A DNA stretch of 64,000 nucleotides from Saccharolobus caldissimus (GCF_020886315.1 NZ_AP025226.1:2568001-2632000); one strand, 5' to 3'. Counted from the first letter of the stretch, positions 37,587 through 45,865 are shown. Translations and numbers: made by a program. The notes: generated from the sequence alone by a model not told the origin.

Positions 37587-37749
37587 TTCTCTCACTTATA
37601 TAATTTATATTTTAAGGTTTTAAATCAATCTATTAAGACTTCTGCTTGAAGGATACATTAGTACATTTAAATCTTTCGTTAAACTTTAAGGAGTCTGTCC
37701 ATAGTTAAGCTATTTACATTTATATGACGAGTGGGTAGGAAGTAGTAAT

Positions 37750-38035
37750 TAGGGGTCAGACTTTCATAGGGTTTCATGATATTTCATATCAACTCTTGTC
37801 CTCATACCCCTTGTCCGGCTTCCCACGCCTAGGTTAGGGAGTATGAACTCCCAGCCACGACATGGAGAGCCTCATTGAACCCATCACATTGCTCATAGAG
37901 TTCATTGTAGGGCACTCTTCTACATCATAATTTATAACTACAAAATTTATAAACTTTCGTGAAAAGATAGTTAGGAATGTTAAATGATATTAAATGACAA
38001 AAACTTCACGGCTTATCGGAAACTGTTAACAACGG
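37750..38035 (-). repeat. Noncoding repeat family, full-length copy
   Basis: Matches 10592-10865 (opposite strand) over the full length, from TTTCATAGGGTTTCATG at the left to TTCACGGCTTATCGGAAACTG at the right. No coding frame. Just left of it (about 37693-37740) is a degenerate IS1-type end (GTTAAGCTATTTACATTTAT). Confidence 0.65.
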
Positions 38036-38195
38036 TGAAAAATAAGGACTATAATATATGCTAACCGTGTTATTAAATACAAATTCCATATTCCTCCATC
38101 ACCATACGAAGAGGTAATATCCAGCTTCTTTTTTCCAGCTACGCTCATATAAGTGTTCTTCGCACTTTATCTCGTCGAGAGAAAAACTTCTCTCT

Positions 38196-38666
38196 TTACG
38201 AACTTAAGATCTTCTCTATTTCATTAATAAGCAAAATAATATCATTTTTAGCTACCTCATCGCTCGTATAGGGGCTTACAATACCCTCCTTATCCGGACC
38301 GTTATACTGATACTGATGAATAAGCAAAGCTACATTTGTGTATAGAGAAATTTCACCCCCGATAACTTGTGAAACTGTTTTTAATGCAGTACTTGGCATT
38401 ATTGCAATAACCCAATCGACTTTCTCTATAACCTTTCTCCCCTTTATTTTAACCTTGCCCGTGAACAAGTTCCTCAACTTATCTCTATAGTCCACTGCGA
38501 AACCTGCTACTAAAGCTTTCCAGGCTTGATAAGCTTTCCCCGCAGCATTCCTAGTAAGCCCTTCATCAAGGAACTCTCTCGCAATTTCCGCTTCATATTT
38601 AGCCTCTAAAAGCCTCGTCTTCTTATAAGCTTGAAGGTCAAACCAAGGCTTTGGTAACTCTTGCAT
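38196..38666 (-). CDS. PaREP-like paralogous protein (156 aa)
   Basis: Has AYKKTRLLEAKYEAEIAREF, RNAAGKAYQAWKALVAGFAV, WVIAIMPSTALKTVSQVIGG and LLIHQYQYNGPDKEGIVSPY, the same block order as 13651-14169 and 19929-20444 but more divergent (HQYQYNG for HDYQYNG). Intact and helical. Located between two copies of the noncoding repeat, which suggests that this gene family and the repeat have moved or been duplicated together. Function unknown. Confidence 0.62.
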   Translation of the reverse strand: MQELPKPWFDLQAYKKTRLLEAKYEAEIAREFLDEGLTRNAAGKAYQAWKALVAGFAVDYRDKLRNLFTGKVKIKGRKVIEKVDWVIAIMPSTALKTVSQVIGGEISLYTNVALLIHQYQYNGPDKEGIVSPYTSDEVAKNDIILLINEIEKILSS

Positions 38667-38744
38667 TTTAATATTTATCGTCTTGCAAACTAATAAACTC
38701 TGTGAAAACGGAAAGTTTCAATCATAATAGCGATCTAACCCTGT

Positions 38745-39035
38745 AATACAGAGTTCGGCCTTCATCGTGACTATTAATCACTCGGCCTCATCACTCCTAT
38801 TTACTCCCCATGCCGTCTGCGGGAGCGGTAGTCAAACCACTCCCTTTGAGGACATGGGGAGTTTCATTGGGTGCCTTCTCCACCTCGCTACTGCTCATAG
38901 ACTTCATTGTGGCACCCTCTAATTTGATGTTAGCATGAAAGTTTATAAACTCTCGTGAAGGGATAATTAGGAATGTTAAATGATATTAAATGACATAAAC
39001 TTCACGGCTTATCGGAAACTGCTGGCAACGGCAGC
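38745..39035 (-). repeat. Noncoding repeat family, variant copy
   Basis: The right half (CATTGGGTGCC, CTCATAGACTTCATTGTGGC, TTAGGAATGTTAAATGATAT, TTCACGGCTTATCGGAAACTG) matches the other copies; the left half has a different GC-rich insert with hairpins (CTCCCCATG/CATGGGGAG and GAGTTCGGCC/GGCCGAG region). No coding frame. Confidence 0.6.
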
Positions 39036-39037
39036 TT

Positions 39038-39118
39038 TAACCCAGAAAGAGTTTCCCAATTCCCTCTCGCCAATTATGACCATGTCGTGGAGGTTTTTAG
39101 AAAGTACTTCCAAGACGT
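39038..39118 (-). pseudogene. 81-base fragment of a family-2 glycosyltransferase gene
   Basis: Encodes LSKNLHDMVIIGERELGNSF, matching the intact glycosyltransferase at 54082-54870 (its 54530-54610 part). It is wedged between a noncoding repeat and a palindromic element, 15 kb from the presumed source. Confidence 0.6.
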
Positions 39119-39123
39119 GTTTA

Positions 39124-39174
39124 CCCGTGGCGTAACTTATCCTTACTTTTAATCACTTCTAATTCCGCCATGAG
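39124..39174. repeat. Second copy of the 51-base palindrome-ended element
   Basis: Differs at only a few positions from 14211-14261 (CCCGTGGCGTAACTT start, GCCATGAGC end). The right arm has mutations that weaken pairing. Confidence 0.45.
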
Positions 39175-39216
39175 CATAAGTGTACGTGACTAAATATTAA
39201 GGGTAGACAATGACTA

Positions 39217-39688
39217 ATTAGCAAGTACTTTTTCGCTTTCTTCAAGCATCTTTCTTACCTTTTCTACTCTAGGAATGGCTAACGAATCACATTTTACTAT
39301 ATTATTCTTTATATAAATAACATTTAATAAAGTGCTATTATCTGACCTTATCTTATTCAAGAAATTATTAAGATCACTCCTAAGATTACTAATCGAGTTT
39401 TTTATAATATTATGCAGTTTGCTCTTTTCATCATTTTATATTTCCGCACGCCTTTAAGATCTTTTTCAGCAAGCCTATTTATATCTATCTTGTTGCTATT
39501 AACAGCATCTGCGAGTAAGTATTTTTTACATTATCAATTACATTCTCTATCTCACTAATATCGTTCAATTTATTAGTAGATAAGAAGCGTTAGCCATAGC
39601 CATGTATTCCTAATGTTTTTCCTTATCAGACATAATTTCGATACCCATAACGTCTCCCCTAAAATCTTCAAATTCAGTATTTTCCATT
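39217..39688 (-). pseudogene. Decayed gene of unknown family
   Basis: Reading minus from 39688 gives MENTEFEDFRGDVMGIEIMS, then YMAMANASYLLINKLNDISE after an in-frame stop, a helical middle, and in another frame NLRSDLNNFLNKIRSDNSTL to KMLEESEKVLAN and a stop. Two to three frameshifts or stops. No family recognised. The upstream DNA (39690-39712) resembles the IS200/605 left-end motif GAGGCTTTTCGCCCC. Confidence 0.45.
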
Positions 39689-39762
39689 AGTGAGGCTTTT
39701 CCCCTTTTTGTAAAATTCACGCATGCTAAATTTTATATAGGTATACTCATATAATATATTGT

Positions 39763-40008
39763 ATGTCAGTAGTAATAACAATTAAAGTTGATAAGAGGAT
39801 TGCTGAGCTAATAGAAAAGATGATAAGGTTAGGCATCGCAAAAACTAAAAATGAGGCAGTAAACTTGCTGATTGAACACGGAAGGAGTGAGATAGAGAAG
39901 TGGGTAGAAAAAGAGGAAAAAGTTGAGGAGTTGGTAAATAAATGGCTTAAGGAAGGTTTTCCGTATAAGGGTTTAAACACTTCTGATTTAAGGGAAGAAA
40001 GAATATGA
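39763..40008 (+). CDS. vapB: VapB-type antitoxin
   Basis: 81 residues: MSVVITIKVDKRIAELIEKM, RLGIAKTKNEAVNLLIEHG, a ribbon-helix-helix arrangement, then a charged EKWVEKEEKVEELVNKWLKEG tail for toxin binding. Its stop overlaps the toxin start by 4 bases. A TATA box TTTTATATAGG at about 39731-39741 lies some 25 bases upstream, overlapping an imperfect palindrome around GTATAC, a possible operator. Confidence 0.78.
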   Translation: MSVVITIKVDKRIAELIEKMIRLGIAKTKNEAVNLLIEHGRSEIEKWVEKEEKVEELVNKWLKEGFPYKGLNTSDLREERI

Positions 40009-40427
40009 GCGTTTACGTTGATACTAACGTAATAATTTCTTTTGTCGAGCAAGATGTGAACTATGAAAAGTCGCTAAAAATTAAGGAGATTAATGATCTT
40101 ATAACGTCAGAGATTACGGTATTAGAACTTAATTCTTTCTTCTCGAGGAAATTAAAGGATGAAATTCTTGCTGAAGCCTCAACTAAATATGCTCTTAAAG
40201 TTACTAATGTTAATGTGGTTGAACTTGATATGAACAAGTTGTTCAGAAAGGCATTAGAGCTCTCCACTAAGCTACAGTTAAAGACATTAGACGTACTTCA
40301 AATTTCTTCAGCCTTGTTGCTTAATGCGAAAACTTTTCTCACTTTCGATAAGGATATATTGAAAAAGAAGGAAGTGATAGAAAAAATTACTAAATTGACA
40401 ATCTCCGATTATTATAATCAAGTGTGA
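40005..40427 (+). CDS. vapC: VapC PIN-domain toxin
   Basis: 140 residues: MSVYVDTNVIISFVEQDVNY with first Asp, TSEITVLELNSFFSRKL with Glu, LKTLDVLQISSALLLNAKTFLTFDKDILK with later Asp residues. Complete PIN RNase, translationally coupled by ATGA overlap to the antitoxin. Intact pair just left of a dense IS cluster. Confidence 0.85.
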   Translation: MSVYVDTNVIISFVEQDVNYEKSLKIKEINDLITSEITVLELNSFFSRKLKDEILAEASTKYALKVTNVNVVELDMNKLFRKALELSTKLQLKTLDVLQISSALLLNAKTFLTFDKDILKKKEVIEKITKLTISDYYNQV

Positions 40428-40464
40428 TCAGGATTAGCATACAAGTTGTTAAGATTGCTAATAC

Positions 40465-40666
40465 CTGACCTCCTTATATAAAACATATTAGTCAGATCTG
40501 TATTACAAAGATCTGACTGGGATGTAGGCTGTTGACTCCTTATTTCCCAAGGCATTACAAGGAGTGAGTTCTCCCTCTCCTCCTACGGGGAATTCACGTA
40601 AAACTAGAGAACGAGCAAAACCACGTATCACAAGAGAAAATCAAATAAGCAAGGAAGGAGAGAAAG
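40465..40666. mobile_element. Mosaic of three IS fragments
   Basis: 40465-40531 is the left end of the ISC1190-type IS110 (AGTCAGATCTG palindrome). 40532-40577 is a short piece of the ISH3-like transposase gene (CTCCTTATTTCCCAAGGCAT). 40578-40666 is the left end of the other IS110 type (CGGGGAATTCACG). These junctions record at least three successive rearrangements. Confidence 0.6.
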
Positions 40667-40674
40667 AGTGTGGA

Positions 40675-41470
40675 GATAGTGTCGTCATTAGGGTATAAAT
40701 TCTGGGATTAGTCTTCTCTCCCATAAGACTAGTGCTATGGAGTACTTTATCATGCTTATGCTCCTATTCACTGCCTTTGTTGCCCTCTTAAAGCGTACAA
40801 GCCTATCCCTTAGTGAGGAATGTAGCCCCTCGTTGGGGTTAACGGGTGAGACAATCGTGTGATCCTTTAACCAAAAGTAAACGTTGTAATCATCACTCAC
40901 CCACCTACCCTCATCCGGTAAGTACATTTTAATCTCACTGAAAGTATTCTCATCCCTATCACCAACAGAGTAAACTAGGTAGAGTCCAAGACTCGTGAAA
41001 ACGTAACAAGTGAAGACCCACTTGTAGAAAGCCCTAGTGTTTCTGTACAAGTACGTCCACATCTCATCAACAACCTTAGTAACAACCTTACCCTTAACAA
41101 ACTCTTTAGCCTTATTCCATAAGTCAACTAGCTTCTCATACTTCCTCCCACCATAACGCTTAATCCAAGTGAAAACAGTACCCAAAGGTACGTTAAGAAC
41201 CCTAGAAATAGCCCTCATACTCATACCATTAGCATACATTCTTAAAGCCTCCTCCTTAACCCTCTTATGATAATGATGCCTAGAAGCATCACCCAAAAAA
41301 CGCTTACCACAATCCCTACACAAAAACTTCTGCCTACCCCAAGACTTACCACACTTAACAACATGATGACTACCACAAGAAGGACAAGTTAAGTCTTGCC
41401 TAAATACAGGCTTCCTACCCATAAGTAATACTCGTAATACAAGAATTTATACCCTAATGACGACACTATC
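40675..41470 (-). mobile_element. IS1-family element of 796 bases (ISC796-type), intact
   Basis: Terminal inverted repeats GATAGTGTCGTCATT at both ends, flanked by an 8-base target duplication AGTGTGGA (40667-40674 and 41471-41478), which is the first 8 bases of the IS6-type terminal repeat. Transposase intact. The exact duplication implies a recent insertion. Confidence 0.9.
40688..41422 (-). CDS. IS1-family transposase
   Basis: 244 residues: an N-terminal zinc finger CPSCGSHHVVKCG...CRDCGKRF, a helix-turn-helix RAISRVLNVPLGTVFTWIKR, and a DDE-type core VVDEMWTYLYRNT, SVGDRDENTFSEI, SDDYNVYFW and VNPNEGLHSSLRDR. In IS1-type archaeal elements this is one unbroken frame with no programmed frameshift. 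Complete; probably active. Confidence 0.9.
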   Translation of the reverse strand: MGRKPVFRQDLTCPSCGSHHVVKCGKSWGRQKFLCRDCGKRFLGDASRHHYHKRVKEEALRMYANGMSMRAISRVLNVPLGTVFTWIKRYGGRKYEKLVDLWNKAKEFVKGKVVTKVVDEMWTYLYRNTRAFYKWVFTCYVFTSLGLYLVYSVGDRDENTFSEIKMYLPDEGRWVSDDYNVYFWLKDHTIVSPVNPNEGLHSSLRDRLVRFKRATKAVNRSISMIKYSIALVLWERRLIPEFIP

Positions 41471-41588
41471 AGTGTGGACAACAATTTTGTTAATTTAGCA
41501 TAAATTAAATGAATCGTTTTTCTCTAAGTGAAGATAAGCCTTGTAACATTTTTTTGGGTGAGCACGGGAGTATTATTGGGGTGAGAAC

Positions 41589-42240
41589 ATGGGAACTAGG
41601 TGGAAAGTTCCCGTACTCACCCAAGTTATGCTAATACTCATGGAGTATATTAATCTTAAGCCGAGATTCCACTCTAACCAGAGCGTAGCCTTTGCCCTAG
41701 CTTGTTATCTTGCAGGCTTGTCTTCTTGGAGGAGTTTTTTGCCCCATTCCACCTTGCTTTATTATTATGGGAGGTTGAGTTATGTTAGGTATGCTGTGCC
41801 GTTGAGCGGTGTTTATGCTGTTGATGAGACTAGGGTTAGGTTGGTTAGGGGTGAGTATTATTACTTATGGGTGGTTAGGGATGTTAATATTAAGGGTATA
41901 CCTTTCTTCATGCTTTCTAGTGTTAGGAGTGGTGTGCACGTCTTAGTAGTCCTAGCGAACATGGAGAAGGCGGAAGGGGGAGCGAGGAAAGTGTTTAATA
42001 CGAGGATAGATGAGGTAATTTACTTGCACGACGGTGCTACAGCCTACAATGCCTTCTCATGGTTTAACACAAGAGGTTAACATTCGGCAAGAGGGATTAT
42101 GCAGAACAAGGGTTTAGGAGCATAAAATACAGACTCTCACCCATGGACTTCCACTTCCCTTGGAATTCTAACAAAAACACGATAACGAGGTGGCTATCGG
42201 TGTACTTTCTAGTGTATAACATCCTTTACACTGCTACGTG
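41589..42240 (+). pseudogene. IS6-type transposase with a frameshift
   Basis: The first frame gives residues up to HDGATAYNAFSWFNTRG, containing VDETRVRLVRGEYYYLWVVR (first Asp) and YLHDGATAY (second Asp). A one-base shift near 42074 moves to FGKRDYAEQGFRSIKYR (Glu region), then DFHFPWNSN and WLSVYFLVYNI. All catalytic residues exist but are not in one frame. A degenerate relative is at 9296-9530. Confidence 0.78.
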
Positions 42241-42305
42241 TTTGTTAGACAAGGGGGTGATAATAAATGTAAATATTTCAGACGAATGAAATCGTTGTCT
42301 ACACT

Positions 42306-42441
42306 GCTTCGACATAACATAAATTATCTAGCTAGTTTTGATTCGGGTTTTGAATGTATATTAGATAAAATAGAAGATGGAATTTATAGATTATCTCAAG
42401 GTAAAAGGAATAATCTAGAGAAAATATTGATGGAAGAATAG
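42306..42441 (+). pseudogene. C-terminal fragment of a probable PIN-domain protein
   Basis: Directly after the IS6-type end the frame reads LRHNINYLASFDSGFECILDK, where ASFDSGFE resembles the last PIN strand-helix (..LLTFDKGFE..). It ends at a TAG at 42439-42441. The N-terminal part is gone. Confidence 0.4.
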
Positions 42442-42447
42442 AGTGAT

Positions 42448-42512
42448 GGGAGGGCTTATATTCTCAGAGACATCTTTTACGTTAAAGTATAAATTTATAG
42501 CTTAATAACTAC
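42448..42512. mobile_element. Half of an IS1-type MITE
   Basis: The reverse complement matches the left half of the MITE at 9531-9655 (AGTGTAGTTATTAAGCTA..., TGTCTCTGAGAAT). Only one end is preserved. Confidence 0.55.
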
Positions 42513-42584
42513 ACTATCTCTAATTCTATGGAAACAAATTGAATTCGTAATGGAAACTTGAATCGCCATTATCTAACACTTTAT

Positions 42585-43061
42585 TTATGTTAATTTACCT
42601 CTTGTAGGCGAAATTATAACTAAGTCCTTAACATTGAATTTCTCCTCAACTTTAGGCCACACTTTAAATATTTTACCCCAATCACTCACATCCTCTGTAA
42701 CGACTACCTCAACTTCATTTTGTGCCACTAAAGCTGCGTGTAAGGAATCGTAAGTAACTCCAGATAATCTAGATATCTCCCTAGCGTAATTAAATGTGTC
42801 CCTATTTAATTTAAGAATTGTTATTGGGAAATCTAGATACGAGTTCACTGCCTCATACGCTACTTGAACATTAATCTTAGATAAGCTACCGAAGAGTTCT
42901 AACAGAACTAGATCGGAGCCAAAGCCTTCAAACTCATTAGACACAAGCATTTCCAAAACTTTATAACACGCATCATAAAACTCCGGGTTCTTTAGCGCTA
43001 CATAAATAAAGACATTGGTATCAATATATACCCGTTTCCCTTTCAAGAGATTCTTCAACAA
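42585..43061 (-). CDS. vapC: VapC PIN-domain toxin
   Basis: About 158 residues (start TTG 43061, inside the antitoxin gene; a slightly later start at GKRVYIDTNVF is possible). Motifs: VYIDTNVFIYVALKNP, SDLVLLELFGSLSKI, YDSLHAALVAQNEVEVVVTEDVSDW, giving the PIN acidic set. Overlaps the AbrB-type antitoxin by about 40 bases. Intact. Confidence 0.83.
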   Translation of the reverse strand: MLKNLLKGKRVYIDTNVFIYVALKNPEFYDACYKVLEMLVSNEFEGFGSDLVLLELFGSLSKINVQVAYEAVNSYLDFPITILKLNRDTFNYAREISRLSGVTYDSLHAALVAQNEVEVVVTEDVSDWGKIFKVWPKVEEKFNVKDLVIISPTRGKLT

Positions 43062-43275
43062 GCCTCACCGCGTCAATAGCCTTTGGCCCCCCCAAGTACT
43101 TGTCAGCAATCGTGGATAGTCTCTTTAATGCATCAGACGCTCTTATAGGTTCCATTATTATCTTACCGTCCTCAACTTTCACAAGTAACCTGTCCCCCAC
43201 TTTTATCCCTAATGCTTCCCTAACCTCCTTCGGAATTGTAACTTGATATTTCCTAGTAACTATCGTCTCTGGCAT
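43021..43275 (-). CDS. vapB: VapB antitoxin, AbrB type
   Basis: 84 residues: MPETIVTRKYQVTIPKEVRE and GIKVGDRLLVKVEDGKIIME form a complete SpoVT/AbrB swapped-hairpin domain, followed by the toxin-binding tail AVRLVEESLERETGIY. Upstream, ATTTAAATATTTA at about 43299-43311 is a likely TATA box, and the repeated TACTAC motif between it and the ATG may be an operator. Confidence 0.85.
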   Translation of the reverse strand: MPETIVTRKYQVTIPKEVREALGIKVGDRLLVKVEDGKIIMEPIRASDALKRLSTIADKYLGGPKAIDAVRLVEESLERETGIY

Positions 43276-43336
43276 ACAGTAGTATAGTAGTACATTAAAT
43301 ATTTAAATTATTCTATCAACATGATCAGTGTAGTTT

Positions 43337-43455
43337 CATAGTGTCGTCACTCAGCTATTTATAATTAAAACAAGATACACGAGAACTTTATCTTAGTCGT
43401 TCTTTATACATAGATTACCTCAATTAATCAATTTGTAGCTCAATGACGTTGTAAG
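43337..43455. mobile_element. IS1-type MITE, diverged copy
   Basis: Left end ATAGTGTCGTCACTCAGC and right end TTTGTAGCTCAATGACG are imperfect inverted repeats of the IS1 end type. It sits exactly where the inverted copy of the 13.6 kb locus begins, suggesting a role in that rearrangement. Confidence 0.5.
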
Positions 43456-43666
43456 CCTTGTGAATTATGCCCTAAATCTTCACGATTATCAGTATAATGG
43501 TTTTGAACCGGGCTTCAGTAGATATAGTAAAAAGGAGGAAGTATTTAGGGATTTAATTACGGTAGTAAAGGAGACTAGGAAAGTGATAGACGCTTATTAC
43601 TCTAAGTATGAAATAAAGGAAATATTGGAAAAGATTGACGAGCTACTGAAGGAATTAACAAAATGA
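43456..43666 (+). pseudogene. C-terminal fragment of PaREP-like protein (inverted copy of 13651-13860)
   Basis: Residues LNLHDYQYNGFEPGFSRYSK to the stop are identical in reading to the intact gene at 13651-14169. The N-terminal 105 residues are missing beyond the MITE at 43455. Confidence 0.75.
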
Positions 43667-44050
43667 CAAGTTCATGAGAAATAGATTATTGCCATCACTA
43701 TAACTCAGTTCATCTATATTATTTACACTTTTATGATACATATTTTAATAAATTCTTTCAATCGGGAGTAGTTAAAGAAGTTATTTCAATCTTGAACTTC
43801 AGTGGAGAAAAGGGAGAAGAAGTGGGAAAACACTATTACTAGTTCAACTAAGTATTCCTTCAGATTTCTTGTAATTTCACTAGCGATACTCCTTTACTCA
43901 CTCCTTATTTCCCAAGGTATAACAAGGAGTGAGTTCTCCCTCTCCTTGGAGTTTGAGTTGAATAACTATTTAAATACAGATATATTCTCGCTTATTCTTA
44001 TAATTCTGTTTACTCTTATATCAAATTATTATATGGGTGATGAGTTTTGA
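43667..44050 (+). pseudogene. ISH3-like transposase remnant (inverted, further deleted copy)
   Basis: Follows the 12938-13650 region in reverse: the N-terminal piece to CACTATTAC then jumps at a TTACTAG direct repeat to the C-terminal piece TKYSFRFLVISLAILLYSLL. The deletion between short repeats is the signature of slippage or illegitimate recombination. Ends with the same stop as 12938. Confidence 0.75.
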
Positions 44051-44059
44051 TCTACCGTA

Positions 44060-44330
44060 AAGGGCGAGGGTTCCCTTAGAGCGGATCATGGGTTTGTAGT
44101 TTACCGCCTTCATTTTCATCACTTCATAGCTAGTGGGAATTACCCACCCCGCTCCATTCGTCCAGCGGTAGACCACGGGCTGAGCCTTCAGCCCATTACC
44201 CCTATCCCTCACTGGGAGTTGCCCTCCACTCCCAGATCCCAGGGACTCGGGGATATGTAGAGCCCTTATTGGGCATCCCCTTACGGGGACACGTTTTATC
44301 CTACAAAAACTTTAAACATTCAGAGATTTT
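44060..44330 (-). pseudogene. TnpB C-terminal remnant and element end (IS200/605)
   Basis: Minus strand reads GNGLKAQPVVYRWTNGAGW and MKMKAVNYKPMIRSKGTLAL, the tail of a Sulfolobales TnpB/OrfB type different from that at 1163. The DNA is GC-rich with hairpins (CTGGGAGTTGCC/CCACTCCCAG). It is inserted into the duplicated locus between GATCTACCG and AGAAGGGGCG; the parent locus at 12920 has the empty-like junction. Confidence 0.6.
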
Positions 44331-44518
44331 AAGCTTTACCCCGCCCCTAGAAGGGGCGAGGCTTGTTGTTCATTTTGTCAGTAGAAATCAAGTGCATATT
44401 ACCACAAACAGTAACGTAGAAGTACATATAAGTAGCAGAAAAATTACTAGAGAAAATAAGGGAAATCTTCTGTAAATTTTATGAGAATTATATTATTTAA
44501 CTTGAAATCCTATTTCAT

Positions 44519-44914
44519 TTAATACTTATTTGATTCTAATAAATCCTTCAAGGTTATAGCACCGTTATTTATTAAATCTTGATCTAAGCTTACTAATTTA
44601 GCCCCTATTCTTTTAGCGGTTACGAGGTAAGCTGAATCATAGTAAGTTAGATTCTTTTTTATAGCTTCCTCTAATATTTCTTTATCGAGTTTAACTTCTA
44701 TTATATTGACGAAGGATAATGTAATGGAAAGTGCGTTAAAAATAACTTCTATGTCTAATTTGCCTTTATATTTCCATAATATATTTCCTAATTCATAATA
44801 TGCTAACGATATTGTATAATTATTCTTTAAAAGATCTAGTGCTTTTCCTCCTAATTTTATTAAGTCGAAGATCGCACTAGAGTCAAAAAGGTATTTTATC
44901 TTTCTTTCCTCCAT
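44519..44914 (-). CDS. vapC: VapC PIN-domain toxin
   Basis: 131 residues: KYLFDSSAIFDLIKLGGKAL (first Asp), ISLAYYELGNILWKYKGKLD (Glu), NLTYYDSAYLVTAKRIGAKLVSLDQDLI (later Asp residues). Start overlaps the antitoxin by 19 bases. The 3' 125 bases are duplicated at 11258-11381. Intact pair within the rearranged locus. Confidence 0.85.
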   Translation of the reverse strand: MEERKIKYLFDSSAIFDLIKLGGKALDLLKNNYTISLAYYELGNILWKYKGKLDIEVIFNALSITLSFVNIIEVKLDKEILEEAIKKNLTYYDSAYLVTAKRIGAKLVSLDQDLINNGAITLKDLLESNKY

Positions 44915-45126
44915 TTCTTTAACTCTCCAACTACTTCATCAGTATTGATTTTTGTTATCTCTTTAGATGCTAAATCCAATAATCTTCTTGCTTGCTCTTC
45001 CTCCTTCTTTCTAACCTCTTCTTCCAAAGCTTTTCTTAAAACTTCACTTACATTAATGTTATATTCTTTAGCCTTTTCTAAAATTTCTCTCCTAACCTTT
45101 GTCGAGGCAGTAACCCATTCGCCCAT
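44896..45126 (-). CDS. vapB: VapB-type antitoxin
   Basis: 76 residues: MGEWVTASTKVRREILEKAK and YNINVSEVLRKALEEEVRKK, a ribbon-helix-helix-like N-terminus, then a charged helical tail ending ELKKWRKER. Overlaps the toxin by 19 bases. ATATTTATTACC at about 45148-45159 is a probable TATA box. Confidence 0.78.
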   Translation of the reverse strand: MGEWVTASTKVRREILEKAKEYNINVSEVLRKALEEEVRKKEEEQARRLLDLASKEITKINTDEVVGELKKWRKER

Positions 45127-45232
45127 AATTACATTCTTGAATTATAAGGTAATAAATATTTCGTAGTAGAATATTTTCTTACCTATAAATGTTGAAAATG
45201 GAAAATGAGAGAAATTTATAGTAACTCAATTC

Positions 45233-45500
45233 GAGAGTGTAATCATTAAGCTATTTATATTTGTATAATGAGTATTACTTATGGGTAGGAAACCTGTTAT
45301 TAGGCAAGATATTTCTTGTCCATCTTGTGGTAGTCATCATATAATAAAGTGCGGTAGGTAGAGGTATTTGTGTAGGGATTGTGGTAAGTATTTTTGGGTG
45401 ATACTTTTAAGCATCATTATTCTAAGTAGGTTAGGGATGAGGCTTTGAGGATTTACGCTAATGGTATTAGGGCTATTTCTATGGTTAGAAAGGGCTCTTC
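45233..45500 (+). pseudogene. N-terminal remnant of an IS1-family transposase
   Basis: Starts with an IS1-type end (AGTGTAATCATTAAGC), then ATG 45282 gives MGRKPVIRQDISCPSCGSHH, with stops soon after in the zinc finger. Continues recognisably to about 45490, ending AISMV.. where another transposase fragment begins. Confidence 0.65.
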
Positions 45501-45860
45501 CTAACCTGGGTTAGGAACAAGGGTTTTATAACCCTTAAGGCCATCTCTTTGCTTTTCGCTCTCTTATTCAAGTATTCCTTGGGTTTGAGGTTAGGTGTTA
45601 AGAGGTTAGCTAGATCGATAAAAAGTATTTACTAATCTTTAGATGGAATTAAGAAACTATTCAAGAGGAGGAGAAAATCATAAACCGCTAACCGTTAAAG
45701 TATTCTTGCGTATTTAACAAAAATTTCCCATATTGATACGAATCTTATTTCCTTCATTTCGTCCTCATAATCCCAGGTTATTACGATCTTTTTCTTCACC
45801 TTTATCTTATTTAATCCCTCGATTTCTCTTTTGGGTATTTCATCCCTCCCCGAGGCATAA
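45500..45860. pseudogene. DDE transposase tail plus duplicated 3' end of the DUF4143 ATPase
   Basis: 45497-45633 (plus) encodes FLTWVRNKGFITLKAISLLF, a transposase C-terminal helix, to a stop. From about 45605 to 45860 the DNA matches 11390-11645 almost exactly, covering the last 55 or so codons of the ATPase (minus strand). The match is cut by IS110 copy 2 at 45861. Confidence 0.7.
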
Positions 45861-45865
45861 CTGAC

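Larger units (their letters stand above)
40667..42305 (+). mobile_element. IS6-type element with an ISC796-type IS nested in its left end
   Basis: The left terminal repeat starts AGTGTGGA at 40667, is interrupted by the 796-base IS1 element, and resumes AGTGTGGACAACAATTTTG at 41471. The right terminal repeat is GAAATCGTTGTCTACACT ending 42305. Without the inner IS the element is about 835 bases. Its transposase is frameshifted. Confidence 0.75.

Noticed and set aside
44269-44475. 68-codon plus-strand frame
   Set aside because: It spans the junction of a TnpB remnant and the duplicated toxin region, so it is a chance frame.
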